Below the pieces are notes generated by a model. It was not told the origin of the DNA. It ran no database searches and saw nothing but the letters and a program-made list of their open reading frames with translations. Both the position numbers and the translations under genes were made by a program. Positions 9,795-19,800 of a DNA stretch of 64,000 nt are shown here, piece by piece. The stretch's first letter is position 1; each line of letters opens with the position of its first letter. The stretch is from positions 83,473 to 147,472 of the forward strand of contig LSRX01000353.1 in assembly GCA_001939145.1 (NCBI GenBank), read 5' to 3'. Source of the DNA: Symbiodinium microadriaticum. Its lineage: Eukaryota > Sar > Dinophyceae > Suessiales > Symbiodiniaceae.

Positions 9795-10727
9795 ATGAGT
9801 AAAGAAGAAAAAGTGTCTGAGTTAAATTATGACATTGAATCAGGCTTTGGTAGTGCTAAGAGTTTATATGATGATGCCATACAAGCCGGTCTTGTCATAA
9901 CATTAAACGAAGTTAAGGAATGGTTGAAGAAGCAATCAATAAAGCAAAGGAGCGATTATAAACAGTATAACAGTTTTTCTGTTCCTTATGCTAGGGGTGT
10001 TTATTCAGTTGATTCAATGAATATGATTAGTTTAATGAAAGATACAGATACATACAAAAAGGAATATCCTTTATATGGTTTTGTTTGTATTGACACTTTC
10101 AGTAAGAAATGCCACGTTGTAGTTATGAAAGAGAGAGACGGACCAACTGTATTAAATGCCTTAAAGGAATGTTTCAAAGTAATGGGCTATCCTCAATCAG
10201 TTTATAGTGATGATGAAGGAGCATTCAACGATAAAACATTACAAAAATATTTGAAAAATGAGGGCATTATACATAACATAACTTTAACACATGCGAATGT
10301 AGCTGAACGAATGATAAGAACATTGAAGAAAATGATAAGTGATAGATTACATGTTCATAAAGGTTCATGGACAATAATGATAAAGCCAGTTTTAGATAAA
10401 TACAACAAAGAAATGAAGCATAGCACGACGGGAATGACACCGAATGAAGCACACAAAGACGAGCATCATGTAGAAGTTAAGGCTAATTCAGTAGTGAAAG
10501 AAAAGTACTCGAGAAATTATCCTAATGTTAAAGAAGGCGATACTGTTAAAGTTTATACAAAAAGCGGTGGCAATTACACAAGTAGAAAAGAAACTAGGAG
10601 CAGGTGGAGTGAGAAAACTTATGAAGTCAAAAGTGTTGAACGTGATATGCAACTTAATAAATATTATGTTCTTGAAGGATTACCTACACGTTATATGAGA
10701 CACGAGCTATTATTGGTAAATAAATAG
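9795..10727 (+). CDS. Polinton/Maverick-type integrase (rve superfamily), intact
   Basis: A complete 310-residue frame from ATG 9795 to TAG 10725-10727. The N-terminal part (about residues 17-50) has the helical GFGSAKSLYDDA...EVKEWLKKQ pattern that precedes the core in Polinton integrases. The rve catalytic core follows, with candidate acidic residues D73 (YSVDSM), D140 (SDDEGAF) and E171 (NVAERMIRTLKK). The D-to-E spacing is about 31, slightly below the usual 35. The C-terminal part (about 245-310) has the SH3/chromo-like pattern GDTVKVY, RWSEKTYEVKSVE and RHELLLV that closes Polinton and Ty3-type integrases. By family, it would cut and join element ends into chromosomal DNA in the nucleus. 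Composition is strongly AT-rich, as for its right-arm neighbours. It is the only long element gene with no visible frame break. Confidence 0.88.
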   Translation: MSKEEKVSELNYDIESGFGSAKSLYDDAIQAGLVITLNEVKEWLKKQSIKQRSDYKQYNSFSVPYARGVYSVDSMNMISLMKDTDTYKKEYPLYGFVCIDTFSKKCHVVVMKERDGPTVLNALKECFKVMGYPQSVYSDDEGAFNDKTLQKYLKNEGIIHNITLTHANVAERMIRTLKKMISDRLHVHKGSWTIMIKPVLDKYNKEMKHSTTGMTPNEAHKDEHHVEVKANSVVKEKYSRNYPNVKEGDTVKVYTKSGGNYTSRKETRSRWSEKTYEVKSVERDMQLNKYYVLEGLPTRYMRHELLLVNK

Positions 10728-10774
10728 TTGTACAAAAAGTACTTAAAGACAAATCGCCCTAGAATAGTGGGAAA

Positions 10775-11400
10775 ATGACCATTCTAAATTATAGCAAGTG
10801 CCATCAGTGTAAGCATATGCGAACGCAACAGAAAAAGGAAACCTTAAATAAAATATTACCAGAACCAATAGCAGATATCATACTGTCGTTTAATCGTTGT
10901 AGTAATTGTGAACGTCTTATGAAACTAGAAGATGATTATTACTTTGAAGAACATCCGATTACCTGTAAACTATCAACCTTTGAAAAACAGCGGTTTATGT
11001 TGAATGACAGAAACAACTTTGATGTATATTTTGCTGGTGACAATGTAGAAACAAAAAGCAAAAAACTAGTAAATGTGTTTAAGAATAGTAATAATCCATA
11101 TAAGAAAGTATTTACATCTTTTATTAAGAACAGACGAGTAAGGTTTTTTCAAAAGTTTGATGAGGTTGTTGAATTTTTTCATAATAAGAAAACAATGTAT
11201 CATGTTACAACCCAAGAAAACATTTTGAGATTAAATTATTCATATTATAAAAAACATATCCTGATAAAGTGTTATTTAAAAGCATTATGTATGAGTTTCT
11301 TATTCATTTTATAGGAGACGATATTAATCATTTAAACTTTGGTGAACATTTAAATGAAATATTTGATCAAGAAGAAGATGAAAATTATTATCGAACTTAA
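10775..11400 (+). pseudogene. Cys-pair element protein with a late frame change
   Basis: The ATG at 10775 lies 47 bases after the integrase stop. The product has CHQCKHM near residue 9 and CSNCERL near residue 42, two CxxC pairs that could bind one zinc, with an F-box-like LPEPIADIILSF between them. The open frame stops at 11314, but its last 25 residues look out of frame. The natural text resumes one frame over at about 11262 (KVLFKSIMYEFLIHFIGDD) and ends in an acidic tail at 11398-11400. It is therefore probably a gene of about 208 residues with one frameshift. No family identified. The right TIR begins about 100 bases downstream. Confidence 0.5.
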
Positions 11401-11497
11401 TCATTATAGTAAATACATTCATAACAATATAAAAATATTAATAAAAATGTAGGCAACCACCACAGAAAATTTACACGTAAAACTATACCCAAACCTA

Positions 11498-11795
11498 GAC
11501 ATAAGCAGAGTAAGGTAGGAAACCTACGCCTAAGCTTATGACCTAAACCACCATAAAATAATGGGGTAGGGTCCTAGTTCAAACTTACACAAAACCCTAT
11601 GATAATAAACCATCATAAAATATAGGGGAGAAGAATAGTTCAAAAGTTAGCCCTAAAAGTACATAAAGATAACATCAAGGAATACAACAAAAGTGATAAT
11701 GAACAAGATAGACAAGTTGAAAAACAACATAGGGGCCTATATAGGGGGTATGGGGCTAGCCCTAGGAACCCCCTTTCCCCTATTTTTTTTTTTTT
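11498..11795 (-). repeat. Right terminal inverted repeat of the Polinton-like element
   Basis: Inverted copy of 4846-5127; it ends in CCCCCTTTCCCCTA followed by a run of 13 T. The outer neighbour is a run of 13 G (11796-11808). Confidence 0.92.
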
Positions 11796-11808
11796 GGGGG
11801 GGGGGGGG

Positions 11809-13613
11809 TGATGACATCCATGCGAATGCGGCTTGCATCTAGTACTTCTGTTTTTGCTCCGTGCAGGGGTGGCTTTGCGGCAGCGTCGCAAATACACTGG
11901 TTTTTGTTGTTTTTACCAAGAACCCCGCCAGCTCCAGATTCAAAGCTGTATTCGCAAAGCAGATTGCCTTGACCCTGATGACGATGGTGAGGATGATGAT
12001 GATGATGATGTTGTTGCTGATGATCATGATGTCGATGCTCCTGATTACGATGATGTTGGTAAGTATGATTATTTGATGATAATGATGTTGATGTTGTTGC
12101 TTGTTCAGGCAGAGGATAACGATGGTGATGACTATAACTATAAATTATGATGACAGTTACAATGACAATGGTGCTCCCTGTTGCTGCTGTTTGCCTGTTG
12201 CTTGTCGGACTCTCCCGCTTCAAACGTCTCGCGTTTTGCGGGCTTTACAAGCAAAAACATTTAAACATACATACAAAACTGCAGCAACAACAACAACAGC
12301 GACAACGAGAACCGCGGTATTTGCGACACTTCCGCAAAAGCCACACTGAACACCATGGAACAACCAAGGGGCAAAGCATCCTCTTATTCACGAACACCAC
12401 ACAAATCTCGAGGTTGTCAGGCTCTTGACCGAAGAAGCTTCAAACAATAGCGTCGCACCCTTCGCGGCGGCAGACGCAACAGCTACCTTCTTCTGCTTCT
12501 TGTTGTTGTTGTTGTTGTGGTGGTGGTGGTGGTGTTGTTGGTGGTGGTCGCCGTCGTCGTTGTCGTCGTTGTCGCCGTTCCCATGCGGTCTTGCTCTCGC
12601 ATTCGTGACGGTTCAGGCTTAGAAGAGGTCCCGCATCTTGGATCTAGGATGACAGCAGATGTGTGCATCACGTTTCATTGTGGGAGTGATGTGCTGAAGG
12701 TTTCTGTCCTCAAAGTACCGTGGTTTCACATTCATTCGCCTGCAAGACTGCCATTTAAGTTTGAGTCAGAATTACGGCTTTTGCGGTCATTACAGCCATG
12801 GATGCGAGAAGCTTCCAACACTCCATAGGGTTCCAGAACACTAGGCTGTGTGAAGGTTGGGGATCCTTGCGTGGGGTTGACTGTTCAGGAAGGTTTACCC
12901 CTCCAGGTGAGTTCACAGTGCAAGACGACCGTCAAAAGCTCGCGCCCGTCCTGGTGGGTGCGCTGACGCAGAAGCTCCTTTCATTGCTCAGGTGCCAGGA
13001 TGTCGTCGGCTACCGGATCTTCCTGAATCAGCAGACGCTAGGACGTAGTAGAAGCTGCTGAAGACGCTAGTTTTGTAATCTTCTTGGTAGCGGGGCAGGA
13101 ATCCAGCAAGAAGCAAGGAAAAGCAGCACTTAGGCCTTAGGTTAGGTTATGTCGGTCAGCTCTCTGCTGAGCCTAGGAAGTCCTACCTCAGAGGCTTGGA
13201 TGTGCAGGAACTCTGTGAGCTGGTGCCCGGCTTGGAGAACAGCGATTACCACTGCTCCGTGACGACCTTCTTCCATCAGATCCATGATGTAATCATCGTG
13301 TGTCTTTCGTTTGTAGTTTAGGTTAGGTGTGCGTTTACGTGTAGAAAAATATGGGTGCCCCTCAGTCTCGGGACCCGTTGTCCTCACGGCGTTGTCGCTC
13401 ATCCCCGTCTTGAGGGGCATATTCGATTAAAGCGCTCAGGGCTGTTGAAGCTTTCGGGTCCCAGAAGCCAAAGGGCGGTCACTGTCACCGCATTTGTCTG
13501 TAATCCTCTGCTCCGTGACATGCTCCCTGTCATGCTTCCGTTTCATTCCTCTTCCTTTTCGAAGCATGTGGTGATGCCAAAGAGATCCAGGAACGGATTC
13601 ACGCATGTCCGCG
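11809..13613. other. Microsatellite-rich stretch between the element and the ankyrin gene
   Basis: GAT/GATGAT runs lie at about 11975-12100, CAA/CAG runs at about 12280-12305, and GTT/GTG/GTC runs at about 12500-12570. Some short ORFs exist only because of these repeats. Part of 13140-13613 may hold 5' exons of the ankyrin gene, but I cannot place them. Confidence 0.6.
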
Positions 13614-15123
13614 AGACTGACCGGGGCGGCTGGTCTCCTCTGCATTATGCAGCCTTGCGTGGGGATCCGGCTCTTCTTCGAGGGCTGTTGGGGCTTCGGG
13701 CCAACCCAAACCGGACGACAAGAAAGGATCAGCCCCTCTTGGGAGCACCGGCTTGCACTTCGCCGCTGGCCATTTCTCTGTTCCATCGGCACTTGGAGGC
13801 CTCGAAAGTGCTGATCGAAGCTCGGGCTGCTCTTGCAAATGGTTTTGTCAGCACACCCCTGGTCGCTGCAGCAGTCGCCAACAATCTCGAAGGCATCCGC
13901 CTTCTTTGCGACGCTGGATGTCCTTTGCAGCATCGCAACCTTGTCGGCCATACCGCCTTTGAACAAGCTTGCTGCTACAACAAACTGGAGGCAGTGGAGG
14001 AGCTGTTGGCTCAGGCAGCACGGGCGGGCCAGACCTTGAATGCAGCTGCTGCCACTCGTGGCTTGCAGCTTGCGATGGCAGATCGGGGAGGCAGTGTCGC
14101 GCTGGTTCAGAGACTCGTCGAGCTACGAGCTGATGTGAATGATCAGAGCTTCGGTTCCTCGGACCGTTTTGGCCTTCTCGCACGGCTGTTTTCTGTAAAC
14201 CAGAGTATCAAGAGAAGAAGAACATCAGCGAGTCTGGCAGCAATGATCGGGTAAGCATTGCTGCGCAAGCAATATAGGAGCATGAGGAAGGAGGAGAAGA
14301 GAGGAGGAGGAGGGGAGCGCGAGGATTTGCAGGAGTTCCCGTTCTTGCGCGCCGAAACAATTACAGCAAAAAGCCGAAAATATCACGATCGTGTTGGCGA
14401 TGACTATGGTACTAGTACAGCAGCAGTCAGTGCTTTTGGTTTGTCAAGAGCATTTGCGCAGATTTCGTCCCGGCTGGAAAATGCTACGGGCGACGTTGCA
14501 CCATCCACGGAAACAGTTACCCAAGGCTGGTGGAAGGACTCCGTCATCTTGGGGATATTCGGCACAGTGAAGACTTTGCAATACAGGCTTGGAAGAGTCA
14601 CGGCACTGTCACTTGACACCGTTAACTTTTGTTAACTTCCATGCGAAGATTGCAGTTGTCAGATGCTAAGTGCTTAATCGAATCAGGCTAACGGAGATGC
14701 AGCTATCCTGGACTTCTAAAATGTGTCGTATGTATTGGTGTCACTGCAGCCAGCTGAAGATCGCTCAAGACGGCTTGCAGCTGACGAGCCCCCCAATGTC
14801 AATCTTAGGTCAACTTTGGCATATCACGGTCCTGGTGCCACTCCGTTGATCCTGGCCATGCTGACCTGCCAGTACGAAGGTGCTGCAGCACTCGTTGCTT
14901 CAGGACTCGGTTGGACTGGGATTAAGGTCTGCTGTGTCTACCTGCATCGCGCCAAAGGTATTCTGTCTTGCATACACAGCCCTGTCTACGGCCATCAGGA
15001 GCACGGCTTGACCTGCGCAACGCGAGGGGAATGGGGGCTGCAGACTTCGCCAACAGGGACCTGCCCGATTTCTTACGCGAAACTTGGATTGCAAGGGCTC
15101 AAGCCCTAGGCCTCTACTTGTAG
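13614..15123 (+). CDS. Ankyrin-repeat protein gene (3' part, at least three exons)
   Basis: Exon 13614 (or earlier)-14249 encodes classic ankyrin repeats: GGWSPLHYAALRGDPALLRG, STPLVAAAVANNLEGIRLL, GHTAFEQACCYNKLEAVEEL, and GGSVALVQRLVELRADVN. A GT donor lies at 14250. A possible exon at about 14547-14607 reads FGTVKTLQYRLGRVTALS. A further exon (about 14757-14903) reads NLRSTLAYHGPGATPLILAM and ends VASG. The last exon, 14999-15123, reads ARLDLRNARGMGAADFANRD and ends at TAG 15121-15123. The intron 14904-14998 starts with GA and ends with AG, and the split glycine codon joins to give the ankyrin text ASGARLDLRN. Ankyrin proteins of this layout are abundant in Symbiodiniaceae. They mediate protein-protein contacts; the partner cannot be told. 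The 5' end is unresolved. Confidence 0.8.
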
Positions 15124-16849
15124 GGCGCGGTTGAGATGCGGGCTTCATTCCGAATGCTTTGCGGAACCAACGATCCCAACGGGCTCTGGGAATTGGTGTA
15201 GGTAGGGATTGGGGCTCGTGAATACTGCGCTATCATTGAACCCCTAGGCCCTAGAACTTGCAGAAGGTGCATGGAAAGTAAGTTGGCATTCTTGAGATTG
15301 GAAGGCACCGAGTTTTCGTCTCGCATCTTCTTATTAATCGTGTTTTGTAGCCTCGCAAACCGAAGTGTCCGGCCAGCCCTTGGAAATCAAAAATGATAGA
15401 CGTTTCCTCTCTTGATCGTTACTCTTTAAGCCTCTCTCAGCTGTCACAGTATTGATCTATGTACATTTTTTTGTCAGCGTGGTTTGCATGACACTATCAT
15501 GGCTGTTGCTATACGGCGATCAGATTATGTTGCTGGGTTGCAAGTCCGAGGAGGCATTTGATGGGATGCGAGGAGGCTGCGAACGTGTGGCTGCCGCCGC
15601 CTTCAGTGAAACCTTTGTCGCCGTGTAATGCCGGGGGGTTGATCTAAGAGTGCCGTTTAAGCGGCGAGTGCCCAAAATGATCGCAAGATAGAACAATGCA
15701 AGAGCCCGGCCATCAGGGTTGGGTCTGAGCAAGCGGGAACGTCTTGTGCAGTACAAGTGCACTGGTCGAGCTCAAGGCAGGCAGCGCCAAAAGGCAGCTG
15801 GCATGTACCTTGCCAGTCGCCAGGGGCCTCACCAGATAATTTTTCAATAATACGTACAGGATGGAGTTTACATGGAGCCGCTTCCCGAATCCTCGGCCCT
15901 GGTGCCGCTCTCGAACTGTCTCGACGCTTCTGGATCGGAAGATGTCATGCCAGTTTCGGAGCGCGCAGCAGCATGTCAGATTGTAGACCCTTGAAGATGG
16001 CTCAGCCAGGGGCGTGAAGGGGGCATTTGAAGTCCATTCGAAGTCCAAGGAGCCGTGATGGCAGCTCCTGAAATGAATCTTCTGTCGTTCCACAACTCGT
16101 AGCTGATCATGCCACGTGAGAAAACGACAATGCAGCCCAGCACTCTTCCGAAACAAGCACCCGGCATTCGTAAGGAGCCTGTTGGGCTTTAGGATGGGGG
16201 GCTAAATTTCGATGACAATCCACAGTCATCACATCTTGCAAAGCCTGAAGCTCTGAAGCCCTGATGGGTCTAGTGTATTCAGCAGCTGTATCGAGAAATA
16301 GCATTGACAGATTTTGATGGTCTTCGGGCAACAATGTTTGTTCAATAATTTCTCGGACCCGCAAGCGAGAGAGCAAGAGAGCAGGCTACCGCGGAAACAA
16401 TACTTCAGACAGTGTTATCTCGAAGTGTAGCCCAGATCATTCGAGACAATACCAGCGAGGTTACCGTTACGATGAGCAGAATTCTTCTTATGCATGGTCG
16501 TGCCTGCGCAACATAGCCGTAGCCCACCATAGCACGAGCAAGGCTTCTTGGCAGGTTAATCGCACAGTATCCGAGCAATCCTCGTGCCCAAGTGGTATAA
16601 AGTCTCTTCCAGGCATAGGAAGATGCCTTCGAGAATTGCTTGGATTTGTTTCAGCACCTACTATACGGGTCGATCGAAAACTAGCGACAGCTTGTGAGAT
16701 CGGTCTCAGCTCAAAACCAATCTTGGGGGCCTAGGACCACACGAACCAGCCAGTCGTCACAAGATGGTCATGCAAAGAACGAAGCTACGGCAATCTCAGA
16801 CTTCACGATCTTCTCACATGTTCCCATTCCTGCACGTCGTTTTCGTCAG
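15124..16849. other. Region between the ankyrin gene and the first POLQ exon found
   Basis: This should contain the end of the ankyrin transcription unit and earlier POLQ exons (the Q-motif region upstream of Walker A), but I could not find them. ORFs present on either strand are short and not protein-like. Confidence 0.4.
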
Positions 16850-19800
16850 GTCCTCGTTGCGGGACAGTCCCTCGTTTATGCGGCCCTCTGAGACTTGCGT
16901 TGCACTCTTGGGCTCTGTAAAGTGTCAGCCATTCGTGCAGCTGTAGGTGGCTCCGACAAGTGCCGGCAAGTCTTTGGTTTCCGAGGCGTCTGTGACAAGG
17001 GGATGAGCTGTGCGGCTTCAGTGAATATGCTGTACTGGTACTTCTGAGTCTTAACTTGAGAGCCAGAGGTGTTGATGCTCCGGCAGCTTCTATTTCACGG
17101 ACGGAGGGCGCTCCTCATTCTTCCGTTTGTGGCGACCTTACCAGCCTCTGTGGAATGCCTGTGTACAGCCTTGACAGCAGGGGTGGTGACTCCAGTTTCA
17201 GAGTGGACAGACCAAGCGCTTCTGGAGGTCTCCATCTGTGTAGAGAAGGTCTCCAAGCTTCGTCAAGCTTTTGGAGCCTGTGGCAGCAGACTAAGCCCGC
17301 AGACTCATTGACAAGCCCTCATGCGTGTGCAAGTTGCTGCCATAAGGCCTGCGCGTCGAAGGTCTCTACTCAGCTTCGGACGGCAAGTTTCTGCCTGAGA
17401 TTGTGTAGGAGAGCGCGCATAAGACCCCGCAATCCTTCCAAGTATGGCGAATCTCCGGTAGCTTCTCCGACGAGCTGTTTGGTGAGAGTCTACATTCGCT
17501 CGAGGTGGCATGCCGGTGCTGATGTCGCGGTTTGCACCATTGAGAAAGCCAGTGCCCTGCTGAATCGCTTGCTGGAGGCTGCACTGCAAGCTGTCGCAAC
17601 GAATGACGCCGTGACACGGAGACTGTCGGACTGTCACAGGAAGACGAGCTTCTCCGCGACATCGGCGTCGCTGCTCGGATGCAGTCACGAAGATTCCATT
17701 GGCGAATCTCTGTAGGCTCATATGAGACCAGTGATTGCTGGCACTTCATGGGAAGTCGCGATCGACAGAGAATGTAGATAACTGCCATGTGTAGAGATCA
17801 CCATTGGCATCAATTGGTCCCGCTAGAATTGGGGTATGCGGCATTCCTGTGTTGGTCCGACTCTTGTGGCACGGCACGGATTCCAAGATTGTCGTCGACG
17901 AAATGCACCTTCTTGGAGAGGCCCGACACCAGGGTGCACTGCTCAGTTCTATGTGGGGGGGGGCCGGGGGCAGCTTTGAAGGAGTACCGGGGTTATCTGT
18001 TGGAGCTCATCCTGGTCAAGGCAAGGCTGAGCGCCGCGATGGTCGAAGCCTCAAGGGACTTGGGGGTCACTGAGAGCGGGAAATCTTCAAAAAACCGAGG
18101 CTGCGGACGCAGGTGGTAGCAGACCCGCCTGGTTTGCCAAAGATTTCTGAGCCTAGTGCGACGGAAATCGAGTGAGACAGGTGCAGGTCTGCAAATCGTC
18201 GGCATGTCGGCCACGCTTCCGAATGTGCGGCTGCTGGCGGACCGTGCTTTTGCCGTCCTGAGATCGCCGGGAGTCGTTGTCGATTGATCCTTGAAAGCCC
18301 TGCAAAATGCAGGACTGGCTGGGGGCCAGACTCTACGTCAGCGAGGATCGACCGGTGCCTCTGAGCCTCTCCGTGGCCATGAAGGGCCAGGCCTGGACCT
18401 CAGAGCGAAGACTTCCGCTTTACTATGCGTTTCTGCAGAGCCGGCGAGTCAGGTCCTGCACCAGGGCTCGAGCCTGCAGGCACGTGCCTCAGAGCAGAGA
18501 TTGATTGCCGTTGACCCGTGCCTCGGTTTTGTCAACTCCTGAGTTGGGTTGCTGGCATTGCTTGCTGCAAGCCTTGTGGCTGGAGGCAAGCAGGCCTCTC
18601 TCGAGAAACAACCGCGACCCAGACGGGCTTGTGCCCTTGGTTTGGGCAGGGTCCTCATTTGGCAGCTGCAACCGAGAGCTGCGGAAGCGGCGAATTTCTT
18701 TGGCTTTTGGAAGGAGTGTGTCTCAATGCAGCAGTCTGTCCTCGTGTTCTGTGCGACAAAGGCAGGTGACTTGGCGGTCTTTGCGTGACGTGTTGATGTA
18801 CATGATCTCTTCAGCATTCGGAGCAAGCGACAGCCACTTCATTTCAATTATCGTTGCTCGTGGGCGAGATATTGGCAACACAATCTCGAGCGCCGACTTT
18901 CGATCCAGAAGAATCCCCAAAACTGGCCCCCGAAGGAAGCTGTGCAAAGATATGCAGACGGCCGATGACGCCTCACTATATGCCGCACTGTTCGCCTCGT
19001 TTAAGAAGTGCTGCAACGCCGGTCACGTAATCAGCGGTGACGTTCGCAACGTGCGAAGGGAAGCTACTTACTAGAAGGGAAAAGACAGCAGCAGATTAAG
19101 AACCAGGAACGTGGTGTTCGGATGTTCACGGCGCAACAGTAATCTAGATACCACCCGGAGTGCTCAGGATTGGTGCGAGAAAGCCGCCGCTTTGCTGGCT
19201 GATGAAATGCCTCGTTTGGATCAGCTGGAGAAGGAGAACTCAGGTGCTCACCCTCCTGCGCACATGTATCCGATTGCAATTCTGGGAGCAGCCCCTGAAT
19301 GCAAGGTCACACCAATGTTTCGACCTTACAGCCGCGTCAGTGCATAACTTCGAGCTCTGAGTTTGTGTACATTCGTCATAGTTTGCACACAGAGTGCTTT
19401 GGGTTTCAGCTTCGAGCTCTCCACGTGCCCTCATGTCTGATGGTCCTATCAGGCATACCAGCAGGGTCAAGGTCAGAGGTGTTGGCCTTAGTGGGGGCCA
19501 TCAGCAGTTTCGGCTGCTTGCGGGCCCGAGAAGACGCAAGCTGTGGCTTGCGCAGAGGCATGAGCCGGTGTGTCGTATTGCAAGAATTGCAGCTGATCCG
19601 TCTGTTGGCTTAAAGCAACTGGATACCGCACCTCGGCACTATTAGCAAACAAATCAGCATGACGACAGCTGCTCAGGCTGCAGCTCGTCGAGGAATTGAA
19701 GCAGACGCCGGAGCCCAACCTCACAGCTCCGTGCGAGCCAGGCTAAGTCGCTGGTGTTTGAAGGAACCCCTTCGCTCTGCTGAGCTTCTGCACACCCCTG

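Larger units (their letters stand above)
4846..11795 (+). mobile_element. Polinton-like TIR element with rve integrase, about 6.95 kb
   Basis: The element is defined by long terminal inverted repeats (4846-5127 and 11498-11795) and by an integrase gene with Polinton/Maverick features near the right end. All readable genes are on the plus strand: a ubiquitin-like/lysine-rich protein (5265-6000), a broken gene (6279-6857), an unknown basic protein (8032-8514), an acidic protein (8602-9355), a small zinc-finger-like protein (9431-9781), the integrase (9795-10727) and a Cys-rich protein (10775-11400). I see no protein-primed DNA polymerase B, packaging ATPase, capsid protein or protease, and at 7 kb it is much shorter than canonical Polintons (15-20 kb). 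It could be an internally deleted Polinton or Polinton-like virus, a small element that uses only the integrase, or two fragments joined in assembly: an N lies at 8028 and composition changes across 7000-8030. Both outer ends abut G runs (4830-4839 and 11796-11808). Confidence 0.8.
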
